Of a stretch of 64,000 nt of DNA, positions 1-9,069 are shown one piece after another. A program made the translations under genes and the position numbers. The stretch's first letter is position 1. Every line of letters begins with the position of its first letter. Below the pieces are notes generated by a model that saw only the letters and a program-made list of their open reading frames with translations, did no database searches and was not told the DNA's origin. This DNA comes from Agrococcus sp. SL85 (lineage in GTDB: Bacteria; Actinomycetota; Actinomycetes; Actinomycetales; Microbacteriaceae), in assembly GCF_026625845.1 (NCBI RefSeq), contig NZ_CP113066.1, positions 2,108,001 to 2,172,000 of the forward strand, in the 5' to 3' direction.

Positions 1-982
1 CGCCGTCGGGCGTCGCGTTCATGAGGTCGCGGAGCGCGCCCTCGTGGTCCTGCTCGAGCAGCGAGTCCCACTCGCGGCCCCACACGACCTTGATGACGTT
101 CCAGCCCGCGCCGCGGAAGAACGACTCGAGCTCCTGGATGACCTTGCCGTTGCCGCGCACCGGGCCGTCGAGGCGCTGGAGGTTGCAGTTGATGACGAAG
201 TTGAGGTTGTCGAGGCCGTCGTTCGCCGCGAGCTGCAGCGCGCCGCGCGACTCGACCTCGTCCATCTCCCCGTCGCCGAGGAACGCCCACACCTGCGAGT
301 CGTTGTCCTTGATGCCGCGGTTGGCGAGGTACTTGTTCGCCTGCGCCTGGTAGATCGCGTCGATCGGGCCGAGGCCCATCGAGACGGTGGGGAACTGCCA
401 GAACGCCGGCATCGAGCGCGGGTGCGGGTAGGAGGGGAGGCCGTTGGGGGCCTTCGACTTCTCCTGACGGAAGCCGTCGAGGTGCTGCTCGCTCAGGCGG
501 CCCTCGAGGAACGCGCGGGCATACATGCCGGGGGAGGCGTGCCCCTGGAAGAAGATCTGGTCGCCGCCGCCCTCGTGGTCCTGGCCGCGGAAGAAGTGGT
601 TCAGGCCCACCTCGTAGAGCGACGCCGACGAGGCGTACGTCGAGATGTGGCCGCCCACGCCGATGCCGGGCGCCTGCGCGCGGTGCACCATGATGGCCGC
701 GTTCCAGCGGATCCAGCGGCGGTACGTGCGCTCGATCGCCTCGTCGCCGGGGAACTCCGGCTCGTCCTCGGCCGCGATGGTGTTGATGTAGTCGGTGGTC
801 GGCACCATCGGCACGCCCAGGTGCAGCTCCTTGGAGCGCTTGAGCAGGCTGAGCATGATCTCGCGACCGCGCTGCGGGCCGTTCGCCTCGACGAGCTGCG
901 ACAGCGACTCCTGCCACTCCGCGGTCTCGCTGGGGTCGGGGTCGCTCGTGTGGCCCGAGTAGGGGTCCTGGTCGTTCAGCAC
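1..982 (-). CDS. aceE: Pyruvate dehydrogenase E1 component, N-terminal part (cut by window edge)
   Basis: Homodimeric-type E1 of the pyruvate dehydrogenase complex; ThDP-dependent decarboxylation of pyruvate and reductive acetylation of the E2 lipoyl group. About 327 N-terminal residues of a protein that is usually about 900 are present; the 3' end lies left of base 1. Visible hallmarks are the stretch [19 protein letters not shown], then [18 protein letters not shown] and [16 protein letters not shown], the last being part of the ThDP-binding region (GDGEMDE). I start at GTG 982 (protein [10 protein letters not shown]...) because a GAGGAG ribosome site lies about 6 bases upstream and no in-frame ATG fits. 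A TAGAGT box near 1045 on this strand could be the -10. The 5' end faces away from the divergent peroxiredoxin gene. Identification is firm. Confidence 0.93.
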   Translation of the reverse strand, partial: MLNDQDPYSGHTSDPDPSETAEWQESLSQLVEANGPQRGREIMLSLLKRSKELHLGVPMVPTTDYINTIAAEDEPEFPGDEAIERTYRRWIRWNAAIMVHRAQAPGIGVGGHISTYASSASLYEVGLNHFFRGQDHEGGGDQIFFQGHASPGMYARAFLEGRLSEQHLDGFRQEKSKAPNGLPSYPHPRSMPAFWQFPTVSMGLGPIDAIYQAQANKYLANRGIKDNDSQVWAFLGDGEMDEVESRGALQLAANDGLDNLNFVINCNLQRLDGPVRGNGKVIQELESFFRGAGWNVIKVVWGREWDSLLEQDHEGALRDLMNATPDG

Positions 983-1132
983 CGATGCTCCTCGTCGTGT
1001 GGGGGTGGGGCGCGGCCTGGGTGCGCGGCGCCCTCCGTCCACTCTAGTCCGGGCCCCGGACGTGCTCCGGCGTGCGCTCTGGCACGATGGAGCGGCGGCC
1101 GATCCGGGCCGCGCGCAGCGGCGGGAGGCCCC

Positions 1133-1615
1133 ATGGCGGAGCAGGTCATCGAGCAGCGGCAGGCGCCTGAGATCGGGGCGCTCGCGCCCGACTTCACGCT
1201 CAGCGACCACACGGGCGAGGCCGTGACGCTCTCCGAGCTCCGCGGCGCGCCCGTCGTGCTGGTGTTCTACCCGAAGGCCTTCACCGGCACGTGCACGGGC
1301 GAGCTCTGCGCGATCCGCGACGAGCTCGCCGCCTTCGAGGAGGCCGATGCGCACGTGCTCGCGATCTCGTGCGACACCTCCGCCTCGCTCGCCGTCTACG
1401 CCGAGCAGCAGGGCTTCCGCTTCCGCCTGCTCAGCGACTTCTGGCCGCACGGCGCGGTCGCCCAGGAGTACGGCGCCTTCCTTCCCGAGCGCGGCTTCGC
1501 CACGCGCGCCACCTTCGTCCTCGACCGCGAGGGCCGCATCGCCGCGCACTTCCGCGTCGGGCCCGCCGAGTCGCGCGACCTCGACGCCTACCGGGAGGCC
1601 CTCGCGCGCGTGTGA
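1133..1615 (+). CDS. bcp: Thioredoxin-dependent peroxiredoxin, Bcp/AhpE type
   Basis: Cytoplasmic AhpC/TSA-fold peroxidase of 160 residues that reduces hydroperoxides. The active-site motif [13 protein letters not shown] is at residues 47-59. Cys54 is the peroxidatic cysteine, and a second Cys59 sits five residues on, as in the atypical two-cysteine Bcp proteins; mycobacterial AhpE, which the PKAFTG wording also resembles, lacks that second cysteine. The start is ATG 1133 with GGGAGG about 6 bases upstream. It is divergent from aceE. Electron donor (thioredoxin or mycothiol/mycoredoxin) cannot be told from sequence. Confidence 0.9.
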   Translation: MAEQVIEQRQAPEIGALAPDFTLSDHTGEAVTLSELRGAPVVLVFYPKAFTGTCTGELCAIRDELAAFEEADAHVLAISCDTSASLAVYAEQQGFRFRLLSDFWPHGAVAQEYGAFLPERGFATRATFVLDREGRIAAHFRVGPAESRDLDAYREALARV

Positions 1616-1642
1616 CGTGCGGCGGGGCCCCGCCCCGCTGAC

Positions 1643-1716
1643 GAGCCTGTAGGCTCAGCTGGCAGAGCGCCTCGCTTACACCGAGGATGTCGGCGGTTCG
1701 ATCCCGTCCAGGCTCA
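1643..1716 (+). tRNA. tRNA-Val (anticodon UAC)
   Basis: A full cloverleaf can be folded. The acceptor stem GAGCCTG pairs with CAGGCTC, the D-stem is GCTC/GAGC, the anticodon stem CCTCG/CGAGG encloses loop CTTACAC with anticodon TAC, and the T-stem GGCGG/CCGTC encloses TTCGATC. Discriminator base is A and CCA is not encoded. 74 nt. Confidence 0.93.
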
Positions 1717-1754
1717 CGATCCGCGGCGTCGGCCGCGGCGACGAGGAGGTCGAT

Positions 1755-2519
1755 GTGGACATCAGCGGTGCATCCGCGCTCGTGACGGGCGCGGCGTCCG
1801 GGCTCGGCGCGGCGACGGCGGCGGCCCTCGCCGCGCGGGGCGCGCACGTGGTCGGGCTCGACCTGCCCGGCGCGGTCGAGCGCGCGGGCGGCGCGGCGCC
1901 CTCGGGCGTCGTGCTCGTCGCGGGCGACGTCACCGCCGAGGCCGACGTGCGGCGGGCCGTCGAGGCGGCCTCGGCGCGCGGACCGCTGCGGGTCGCGGTC
2001 TCGTGCGCGGGCATCGCGACGGGCGCGCGCCTCCTCGGCCGCGAGGGGCCGCACGACCAGGGCGCCTTCGAGCGCACGATCGCGGTGAACGTGCTCGGCT
2101 CCTTCCAGGTGCTGCGGCTCGCGGCCGAGGCGATCGCTGCGACCGAGCCCGTCGACGCCGACGGCCAGCGCGGGCTCGTCGTGCAGACGGCCTCGGTCGC
2201 GGCGTTCGACGGCCAGATCGGCCAGGTCGCCTACAGCGCCTCGAAGGGCGCCGTCGCGGCCATGACGCTGCCGGCCGCGCGCGAGCTGGCCCGCCACGGC
2301 ATCCGGGTGATGACGATCGCGCCCGGCGTCGTCGACACGCCGATGATGGCGGGCCTCGGCGACGACGTGCGGGCAGGGCTCGAGGCCACCGTGCCGTTCC
2401 CGGCGCGGCTCGCCCGGCCCGAGGAGTTCGCGGCGCTGGTCGGCATGCTCGTCGAGCACGACTACCTCAACGGCGAGACGATCCGCATGGACGGCAGCCT
2501 CCGGATGCCGCCGCGCTGA
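1755..2519 (+). CDS. SDR-family dehydrogenase, 3-hydroxyacyl-CoA dehydrogenase type II-like
   Basis: Short-chain dehydrogenase of 254 residues using NAD(P). The cofactor motif TGAASGLG is at residues 11-18, the catalytic YSASK is near residue 160, and IAPGVVDTPMM follows as in the HSD10 branch (3-hydroxyacyl-CoA or 2-methyl-3-hydroxybutyryl-CoA dehydrogenases). The run GQIGQVAYSASKGAVAAMTLP is typical of that branch, so a role in fatty-acid or branched-chain amino-acid degradation is likely but not proven. The start is GTG 1755, preceded by GAGGAGG at 1743-1749; the overlapping ATG 1753 is in another frame. It lies just after tRNA-Val. Confidence 0.85.
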   Translation: MDISGASALVTGAASGLGAATAAALAARGAHVVGLDLPGAVERAGGAAPSGVVLVAGDVTAEADVRRAVEAASARGPLRVAVSCAGIATGARLLGREGPHDQGAFERTIAVNVLGSFQVLRLAAEAIAATEPVDADGQRGLVVQTASVAAFDGQIGQVAYSASKGAVAAMTLPAARELARHGIRVMTIAPGVVDTPMMAGLGDDVRAGLEATVPFPARLARPEEFAALVGMLVEHDYLNGETIRMDGSLRMPPR

Positions 2520-2575
2520 GCCGCGCGTCGGCCTCGCCGGAGGAGCCCCGGCCGCGCATCCCTAGGATGGAGCGC

Positions 2576-3437
2576 ATGACCAGCGTCGCCGACGTACAGC
2601 GCGCGGTGGAGTCCCTCTGGCCCGCGGCGACCGCGGAGGAGTGGGACGCCGTCGGGCTCGTCGCGGGCGACCCCGCGGACGCCGTCCAGCGCATCCTGCT
2701 GGCCGTCGACGCCGTCGAGGCGACCGCGGCCGAGGCGCTCTCGCGCGAGGCGCAGCTGCTGCTCGTGCACCACCCGCTGCTGCTGCGCGGCGCCACGAGC
2801 GTCGCGGCGACGACGCCCGCCGGTCGGATCATCACGCGGCTCGTGCGCGGCCGCGTCGCGCTGCTCGCCGCGCACACGAACGCCGACGCGGTCGACCGCG
2901 GCACGAGCGGCGAGCCTCGCGCGGATGCTGGGCCTCGAGCAGCAGCGGGCGATCGTCGCGAACCGCGTCGACCCCGCGAAGGGCCTCGGCCGCGTCGGCG
3001 AGCTGCTGGAGGCCACGAGCCTCGGCGAGCTCGCGCGCCGCATCGCGGGCCTCCTGCCCCCGGTGGCGGGCGGCGTGCGCGCGGCGGGCGACCCCGCGCG
3101 CCCCGTGCGCCGCGTCGCCATCTGCGGCGGCGCCGGCGACTCGCTGCTGCGCGAGCCGGCGGTGCTCGACGCGGACGTCTACATCACGAGCGACCTGCGC
3201 CACCACCCGGCCTCAGACGCGCGCGAGCGCCACGCGGCCGGCGAGGGCCCCGCCCTCGTCGACGTCAGCCACTGGGCGAGCGAGTCGCTGTGGCTGCGCC
3301 CCGCCGCCGAGCAGCTCCGCGCGGCGCTGCCGGGCGTCGAGGTGCTGGTGAGCGACATCCGGACCGACCCGTGGGACCTCCAGGTGCCGCAGGAGCCGGT
3401 CGACCCGAGCCCCCAGGAGGAGCGAGCATGGCACTGA
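2576..3437 (+). CDS. Nif3-like dinuclear metal-binding protein (frame break at 2913-2917)
   Basis: NIF3/YbgI/GTP-cyclohydrolase-I-like family, a dinuclear metal protein of unclear biochemical role. The first part carries EEWDAVGLVAGDP and the metal-ligand region LLLVHHPLLLRG plus LLAAHTNADAV; the second part carries ADVYITSDLRHH and ends near VLVSDIRTDPWDLQ. The two halves are in different frames. Removing one C from AGCCT (2913-2917), which restores AGCT, joins them as GTSGELARMLGLE, which fits the family. I therefore treat it as one gene of about 286 residues with a sequence artefact. A TAGGAT box lies 7 nt before ATG 2576, and GGAG is also present. Its end overlaps the next gene by 10 bases. 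Confidence 0.82.
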
Positions 3438-4169
3438 AGGCCTCGAACCAGGATCAGCGGCTGCTGCTGGCGCTGCAGGAGGTGGACACGCGCATCGTGC
3501 GGCTCACGGCCAAGGCGCGCAACCTCCCGCAGACGAAGCGCATCGAGGAGCTCGACACGCTGCTGTCGCAGCTCGACCGCGCCGTGCTCGAGCGCCTCGG
3601 GGCGCACGACGACGCGGAGGCGGAGGTCGCGCGCATCGAGAGCGACGTGCGGACGGTCGAGGCGCGCCTCGCCCGCAACCGCGACCGCCTCCCCACGATC
3701 ACCGACGCGAAGACCGCGACCGCGACCGAGCACGAGATCGGCACCCTCGAGCGCCGCCGCAGCGACCTCGAGGACATGGAGCTCGAGGCCATGGAGCGCC
3801 AGGAGGAGGCTGCCACCGCGCTCGCCGCCGCGCGCGAGGAGGCGGGAGCCGCCCGCGCCGAGCGCGAGCGCCTCGCCGTCGAGCGCGAGGCGGAGGCCGA
3901 GGGCATCCGCGGCGAGCTCGAGCAGGCGCAGGCCGAGCGCGCCGAGCGCGCCGCGCCCGTGCCCGCGGAGCCTGCTGGCGCTCTACGAGCGCCAGCGCGC
4001 CCGCTACGGGATCGGCGCGACCCTCCTGCGGCGCCGCACCTCCGACGCCTCGGGCGTCGAGCTGACGGCCGCCGAGCTGCACGAGGTGCAGTCGGCCCCC
4101 GAGGACGACGTCATCCTCGACCCGAACTCCAGCGCGATCCTCGTGCGCACCGAGGAGAGCGGCCTCTAG
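3428..4169 (+). CDS. CT398-family coiled-coil protein, zinc-ribbon cysteines absent (frame break at 3969-3973)
   Basis: Long N-terminal coiled coil (residues about 10-175, rich in E, R and A), then the conserved stretch LLALYERQRARYGIGATLL and the ending AILVRTEESGL, which define the C4-type zinc-ribbon/CT398-like family next to nif3 in actinobacteria. Here all four zinc cysteines are replaced: the tail has no cysteine. The frame breaks at AGCCT 3969-3973; restoring AGCT gives PAELLALYERQ. ATG 3428 has AGGAGGAGCG immediately upstream and overlaps the end of the Nif3-like gene, so the two are probably translationally coupled. Function is unknown. Its TAG stop interlocks with the stop of the convergent transporter in CTAG. 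Confidence 0.8.
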
Positions 4170-5545
4170 CCCCGCGCGCCCCGCTCGGCGCCCGCTCCGG
4201 CACCCGCCCGCTCGGCGGCGTCCGGGCGGGCGCCGATCTCGTGCAGGGCGATGCCTCGGGTCTCGGGCATGCGCCAGACCGCGACCGCCGACGCGAGGCA
4301 CACGAGCACGAAGCACAGGATGAAGACCCACTGCAGACCCGCGCCCGTGAGCCACTGGTTGAGGTAGAGCACGCTTCCGCCGAAGATCGCGACCGACAGC
4401 GACATGGCGATGCCGATGCCGCGCGCCCGGTGCCGCGTGGGGAACTGCTCGGCGAGCAGCGCCGAGTAGATGGAGTTGCCGCACGCGACGAAGGCGAGCG
4501 CGATCGACTGCGCCACGAGGAGCGTCCAGGGCTCGGAGGAGATGAGCCCCATGAGCGGGAAGCTCAGCACCACGAAGCCGAGCGAGAACGCGAGCGCGAC
4601 GGGGCGCCGCCCCACGCGGTCGCTGAGCAGGCCCATGAGCGGCATGAGGCAGACGCACAGCGCCTGCGCGGCGAAGCTCGACGCGAGCGCCGCCGCGGGG
4701 TCCATGCCGTGCTGCGTCTGCGCGAGCGAGGAGGCCGCGGTCAGCCAGGTGTAGAAGACGATCGTGATGGCCGCGACGAACCAGAACACGCGCACCGACG
4801 CCCACCACAGCGAGCGGCGCTCGACGCGCGTGAGCGGCTGCGCGGCCTCGGCGTCGGCCTCGGGCGCGAGCTGCTGCTCGAACTGCTCGGTCTCCATCAT
4901 CGTGCGGCGCAGCACCATGACGACGATCGCGAGCACCGCGCCGATCGCGAAGGGCACGCGCCAGCCCCACTCGGTCATCGCCTCCGCCCCGAGGCCCGTC
5001 GTGAGCGCCCAGCCGAGGCCGCTCGCGAGCATCGAGCCCACGAGCACCCCCATGGCGAGCGTCGACGACCAGAGGCCGCGCCGGGCGGCGGGGGCGATCT
5101 CGGCGATGTAGGTGTAGCCGGCGGTCGACTCGGCGCCATGGGCGAGGCCCTGCGCGAGGCGCGCGACGAGGAGCAGCAGCGAGGCCCAGGCGCCGGCGGT
5201 CTCGAAGGTGGGCAGCACGGCGATGAGGAGCGACGCAGCGCTCATCGTCAGCATCGTCGTCACCATCACCCAGCGGCGGCCGAGGCGGTCGGCGAGGATG
5301 CCCGCGAGCATGCCGCCGAGCGGGCGGAAGACGAAGCCGACGCCGAAGATCGCGAGCGTCATGAGCAGCGCCGAGCCGGGATCGCCCTGGTCGAAGAGGT
5401 TCGCCGTGAGGTACGCCGTGAAGACGACGTAGATGTTCCAGTCGAACCACTCGAGGCCGTTGCCGACCGCGGAGGCGAGCATCGAGCGGCGACGGAGGGC
5501 GGGGGAGGCGGTGGCGTCGACGGAGGCGGGGGCGGAGGCGGTCAC
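4166..5545 (-). CDS. MFS transporter, metabolite:H+ symporter (MHS) family
   Basis: Twelve-helix inner-membrane symporter of about 459 residues, relative of the alpha-ketoglutarate/shikimate/proline-type MHS carriers. Seen: NGLEWFDWNIYVVFTAYL in helix 1, the loop motif ADRLGRRWVMV after helix 2 and the repeat LSDRVGRRPVAL in the middle, and a hydrophilic tail rich in A, G and E. Substrate cannot be read from sequence. The open frame runs far upstream into rnpB, so the start is judged from signals: GTG 5545 has a TATCGT box 7 nt upstream on the same strand and begins TASAPASVDAT. GTG 5554 is the alternative. Divergent from rnpB. Confidence 0.85.
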   Translation of the reverse strand: MTASAPASVDATASPALRRRSMLASAVGNGLEWFDWNIYVVFTAYLTANLFDQGDPGSALLMTLAIFGVGFVFRPLGGMLAGILADRLGRRWVMVTTMLTMSAASLLIAVLPTFETAGAWASLLLLVARLAQGLAHGAESTAGYTYIAEIAPAARRGLWSSTLAMGVLVGSMLASGLGWALTTGLGAEAMTEWGWRVPFAIGAVLAIVVMVLRRTMMETEQFEQQLAPEADAEAAQPLTRVERRSLWWASVRVFWFVAAITIVFYTWLTAASSLAQTQHGMDPAAALASSFAAQALCVCLMPLMGLLSDRVGRRPVALAFSLGFVVLSFPLMGLISSEPWTLLVAQSIALAFVACGNSIYSALLAEQFPTRHRARGIGIAMSLSVAIFGGSVLYLNQWLTGAGLQWVFILCFVLVCLASAVAVWRMPETRGIALHEIGARPDAAERAGAGAGAERGARG

Positions 5546-5552
5546 TCGCTCC

Positions 5553-5558
5553 ACGATA
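5553..5558 (-). promoter_or_regulatory. Candidate -10 box (TATCGT) of MHS transporter
   Basis: TATCGT on the minus strand, 7 nt before GTG 5545, compatible with a leaderless transcript. No clear -35 is seen. Confidence 0.4.
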
Positions 5559-5611
5559 TCTGCACCGGGGCCAGGAATCAGATCGGCAGCGGGCCGCGTA
5601 TCCTGGTGGCG

Positions 5612-5985
5612 GCGAATCGGTCGGCTAGGCGGTCGCGTCGCGGCCCGTCTCCTCGGAGGCGGTCCGCGCCGAGGAACGTCCGGGCTCCGCAGAGCAGGGC
5701 GGTGGATAACGTCCACCCGGGGCAACCCGCGAGCAAGTGCAACAGAGAGCAGGTCCACCGGCCGGGAGCGATCCCGGTCCGGCCAGGAGTGAAACGGTGG
5801 GGCAAGAGCCCACCAGCGTCGTGCGTGAGCACGGCGGCTAGGCAAACCTCGCCCGGAGCAAGACCAGACAGCGGATCACGGGGCTGCTCGTCCCATCCGC
5901 GGGTAGGTCGCTAGAGGGCCGCAGCGATGCGGTCCCGAGAGAGATGGCCGTCCACGACAGAACCCGGCGTATCGGCCGGCCGGTT
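5612..5985 (+). ncRNA. rnpB: RNase P RNA, bacterial type A
   Basis: Catalytic RNA that trims the 5' ends of tRNA precursors. The conserved core blocks are all present: GAGGAACGTCCGGGCTCC near 5673, AGAGCAGG, a hairpin around GTGGATAACGTCCACCCGGG, ACAGAGAGCAG near 5740, GTGAAACGGTGGGGCAAGAG near 5790 and GGCTAGGCAAACC near 5836. Helix P1 can be drawn between GGTCGGC (5619-5625) and GCCGGCC (5975-5981), which sets the ends to within a few bases. TATCCT at 5599-5604 is a candidate -10. The strong hairpin at 6004-6046 probably terminates it. Confidence 0.93.
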
Positions 5986-6003
5986 CGCCCCACGCGTCGC
6001 ACG

Positions 6004-6046
6004 CGACGGGGCCTCCCCGGGCAGCTGCCCGAGGAGGCCCCGTCGG
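6004..6046. terminator. Bidirectional hairpin terminator between rnpB and fruA
   Basis: A 13-bp GC stem (CGACGGGGCCTCC with GGAGGCCCCGTCG) encloses a second small hairpin. There is no T-tract, as is usual for high-GC actinobacteria. It serves rnpB and the convergent fru operon. Confidence 0.75.
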
Positions 6047-6064
6047 TGCGGTGCCCGCAGCGGC

Positions 6065-8047
6065 TCAGGCCGTCACGAGCGCGGGCTCGCGCTCGGGCGC
6101 GGCCGCCGCGGGGGCGCGGCGCACCCAGCGCTTCAGCGCGATGACGGCGAGGCCCGTGATGATCGCGCCGACGACGATCGCGACGAGGAACATCGCGAAG
6201 TTGCCGATCGCGAAGAACACGAACAGGCCGCCGTGCGGCGCCTGGCTCGTGACGCCCGTGGCCATCGTGATCGCGCCGGTGGTCGCCGCGCCGAGGATCG
6301 ACGCGGGGATGACGCGCAGCGGGTCGGCTGCCGCGAAGGGGATCGCGCCCTCCGAGATGAACGACGCGCCGAGCAGCCAGGCCGCCTTGCCGTTCTCGCG
6401 CTCGGCGGCCGTGAAGAGCTTCCGGTCGAGGAGCGTCGCGAGTGCCATGCCCAGCGGAGGCACCATGCCAGCGGCCATGACAGCAGCCATGATCATCCAC
6501 GGCGTGGGGTTGTCCGGGCTGCCCGCGCCGAGGCCGGCGACGGCGAAGCCGTAGGCCACCTTGTTGATCGGACCGCCCAGGTCGAACGCCATCATCGTGC
6601 CGAGCAGGAGGCCCAGGGCGATCACCGCGGCGCCCGTGAGGGACTCCAGCCAGCCCGTGAGGCCCGCCATGAGCGAGGCGATCGGGCCGCCGAGGAGCAT
6701 CACCATGAGGCCGGAGGCGAAGAGCGATGCCAGCAGCGGGATGATGACGACCGGCATGAGGCCGCGCATCCACTGCGGGACTCGCCACGTGCCGATCCAC
6801 CACGCGGCCAGGCCGGCGAGCAGACCGCCGACGAGGCCGCCGATGAAGCCCGCGCTCATGAGCAGCGCGACTGCGCCGGCGACGAACCCGGGCGCGATGC
6901 CGGGGCGGTCAGCGATCGCGTACGCGATGTAGCCGGACAGCGCCGGGACGAGGAAGCCCATCGACGCCGCGCCGATCGAGAAGAGCACCGCGCCGAGGTA
7001 CTGCGCGATGCCGCCCTCGGGCAGGTTCCACAGGGCGTTCTGCACGATGACGTCGCCCGCGGTCTCCGTGATGCGGTAGCCGCCGAAGAGGAAGCCGAGC
7101 GCGATGAGGAGGCCGCCGCCTGCGACGAACGGGATCATGTAGCTGACGCCCGTGAGCAGGGCGCGCTTCACCGTGCCGCCGAGCGACGACGAGGCCTGCG
7201 CCGCCGAGGGCTCCGACGATGCCGCACCGCCGGCGACGCGTGCGCCGCTCGGGTCGTCCGCGATCCGCAGCGCGTCGGCGATGAGCTGGTCGGGCGCGTC
7301 GATGCCCTTCTTCACCGGCACCTGCACGAAGGGCTTGCCCGCGAAGCGCCCGCGCTCGCGCACGTCGACGTCGACGGCGAAGATCGCGGCGTCGGCGTCG
7401 GCGATCACCGCGGGGTCGAGCTTCTTCGTGCCGCTCGAGCCCTGCGTCTCGACCACGACGCGGACGCCGGCGCGCTCGCCCGCGGCCTTCAGCGCATCCG
7501 CGGCCATGTAGGTGTGGGCGATGCCCGTGGGGCACGCCGTGACGGCGACGATGCTGCGCTGGCCCGCGGCCACGGGCGCGGGCTCCGCCTCGGGCTCGTC
7601 GGCGACGGCGCGGTCGACGAGCGCCACGACCTCCTCCGGCGTCGAGGCGGCGCGCAGGGCGCCCGTGAACTCCTCGTCGATGAGCGAGCCGGCGAGCTTC
7701 GACAGCACCGCGAGGTGCGTCTCGGCCGCGCCGTCGGGCGCCATGATGAGGAACACGAGGTCGGCGGGGCCGTCGGGCGCACCGAAGTCGACCGCGGGCG
7801 AGAGGCGCGCGAAGCCCAGGCTGGGCTCCGCGACCGCCGCGGTCTTCGCGTGGGGGATCGCGATGCCGCCGCCCATGCCGGTGGGCGTCATCGCCTCCCG
7901 GGCGAGCACGGCCTCGACGAGGCCGTCGGCGTCGAGGACGCGCGGCGTGCCCGCGGCGCGACGCGCGAGCGAGCGGATGACCGACTCCTTGTCGGCGCCG
8001 AGGTCGGCGTCGAGCAGCACGAGGTCGGGGGTGATGATCTGGGGCAT
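6065..8047 (-). CDS. fruA: Fructose PTS permease, fused EIIA-EIIB-EIIC
   Basis: Membrane phosphotransferase of 660 residues that imports fructose as fructose 1-phosphate. Order of domains: EIIA (about 1-150, phosphorylated His66 in GGGIAIPHAK), EIIB (about 165-270, phosphorylated Cys172 in VAVTACPTGIAHTY), EIIC (about 295-645, many helices, with AFDLGGPINKVAYGFA and FISEGAIPFA). It is the last gene of fruR-fruK-fruA: its ATG shares a base with the fruK stop (TGATG), so translation is coupled. Substrate follows from the EIIABC type and from 1-phosphofructokinase next door. Expression is probably under the adjacent DeoR-type regulator. Confidence 0.95.
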   Translation of the reverse strand: MPQIITPDLVLLDADLGADKESVIRSLARRAAGTPRVLDADGLVEAVLAREAMTPTGMGGGIAIPHAKTAAVAEPSLGFARLSPAVDFGAPDGPADLVFLIMAPDGAAETHLAVLSKLAGSLIDEEFTGALRAASTPEEVVALVDRAVADEPEAEPAPVAAGQRSIVAVTACPTGIAHTYMAADALKAAGERAGVRVVVETQGSSGTKKLDPAVIADADAAIFAVDVDVRERGRFAGKPFVQVPVKKGIDAPDQLIADALRIADDPSGARVAGGAASSEPSAAQASSSLGGTVKRALLTGVSYMIPFVAGGGLLIALGFLFGGYRITETAGDVIVQNALWNLPEGGIAQYLGAVLFSIGAASMGFLVPALSGYIAYAIADRPGIAPGFVAGAVALLMSAGFIGGLVGGLLAGLAAWWIGTWRVPQWMRGLMPVVIIPLLASLFASGLMVMLLGGPIASLMAGLTGWLESLTGAAVIALGLLLGTMMAFDLGGPINKVAYGFAVAGLGAGSPDNPTPWMIMAAVMAAGMVPPLGMALATLLDRKLFTAAERENGKAAWLLGASFISEGAIPFAAADPLRVIPASILGAATTGAITMATGVTSQAPHGGLFVFFAIGNFAMFLVAIVVGAIITGLAVIALKRWVRRAPAAAAPEREPALVTA

Positions 8048-9069
8048 CAGCGCTCCTGGTGATCGGCGGCCGGGGCCGCGGTGGTGCTGGCGGCGGTCGC
8101 CGCGAGGTGGGTGGCGGCAGGTGCCGCGAGCTGGATGGGTGCGACGGCGACGCGCGAGGCGTCGGCGTCGGCCGGGGTGGGGAAGCCCGTGCCGGGCATC
8201 GCCGCGGCGGCGGAGCCGTGCGCCACCGCCTGCGCGAGCCGGCCTGCGGCGTCGTCGCCGCGCGCGTCGGCGATGAGCAGCCCCGCGAGGCTCGCGTCGC
8301 CGGCGCCCACGGTGGAGCGGACGACGGTGGGCGGCGGGGAGGCCCGGTGCGCGCCGTGCGCGTCGGCGAGGATCGCGCCGTCGCCGCCGAGGGTGAGCAG
8401 CACGGCGGCCACGCCGCCGGCGACGAGCGCGCCGGCGGCGGAGGCCGCGGCCTCGTGGGAGTCGATCGTGCCGCGCGGCATGCCGAGCAGCTCCTCGAGC
8501 TCCTCGTCGTTGGGCTTCACGAGATCGACGCCGCCCGCGGCGACGGCGGCCTCGAGCGGCGCGCCCGAGCTGTCGACGGCGATCCGGATGCCGGGGGCCG
8601 CGGTGCGCGCGGCGCGCACGGCGTCGACGACGATCGACGCGCGTGCCCCGGCGGGGAGCGAGCCGGCGACGACGAACCAGGAGGCGCCGGTCGCGGCCGC
8701 GCGGACCGCCTCCAGCATGCGGGCGACGGCGGCATCGTCGAGCGGCGCGCCGGGCTCGTTCACCTTGGTCGTCGTGCCGTCCGGCTCGGTGAGCGCGAGG
8801 TTCGTGCGCACCGGGGCCCCGACGGGCACGCAGACGGCGTCGACGCCGTCGTCGGCGAGCAGCGCCGCGAAGCGGTCGTCGGGATCGGCCATGACGATCG
8901 CGCGGGCGGGCAGGCCCGCGGCAGCGACCACGCGGGCGACGTTGACGCCCTTGCCGGCGGCGACGTCGACGGCGGGCGCGGCCGTGCGCTGCACGGCGCC
9001 GCGCTCGAGGGGGGCGTCGAGCGCGACGGTGCGGTCGATGGAGGGGTTGAGGGTGAGGGTGACGATCAT
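8047..9069 (-). CDS. fruK: 1-phosphofructokinase
   Basis: PfkB-family sugar kinase of 340 residues converting fructose 1-phosphate to fructose 1,6-bisphosphate with ATP, in the cytoplasm. Visible are LTLNPSIDRTV at the N-terminus, AGKGVNVARV (substrate side), VKPNDEELEELLG and the signature STVGAGDASLAGLL with the catalytic Asp. A C-terminal tail of about 30 residues rich in Ala extends past the fold. The ATG overlaps the fruR stop in ATGA and its stop overlaps the fruA start, giving a tightly coupled operon for fructose uptake and entry to glycolysis. Confidence 0.94.
   Translation of the reverse strand: MIVTLTLNPSIDRTVALDAPLERGAVQRTAAPAVDVAAGKGVNVARVVAAAGLPARAIVMADPDDRFAALLADDGVDAVCVPVGAPVRTNLALTEPDGTTTKVNEPGAPLDDAAVARMLEAVRAAATGASWFVVAGSLPAGARASIVVDAVRAARTAAPGIRIAVDSSGAPLEAAVAAGGVDLVKPNDEELEELLGMPRGTIDSHEAAASAAGALVAGGVAAVLLTLGGDGAILADAHGAHRASPPPTVVRSTVGAGDASLAGLLIADARGDDAAGRLAQAVAHGSAAAAMPGTGFPTPADADASRVAVAPIQLAAPAATHLAATAASTTAAPAADHQER

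Noticed and set aside
44..1132. Long open frame on the plus strand over the aceE region
   Set aside because: It is antisense to a clear aceE reading; only its last 160 codons (from 1133) form a real gene.
3960..3980. Programmed ribosomal frameshift in the CT398 gene
   Set aside because: The same break motif occurs in eleven unrelated genes without slippery sites or pseudoknots; a common sequencing or modification artefact is simpler.
5578..5832. Open frames over the RNase P RNA
   Set aside because: The region is explained by conserved rnpB blocks.
2003..5914. Very long open frame of about 1300 codons
   Set aside because: Composite of shadow frames, the first parts of the Nif3-like and CT398 genes, and antisense to the transporter; no coherent protein.
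6051..8062. Antisense open frames over fruA, e.g. 711 codons
   Set aside because: Typical antisense frames of GC-rich coding DNA; Arg/Asp-rich nonsense composition.
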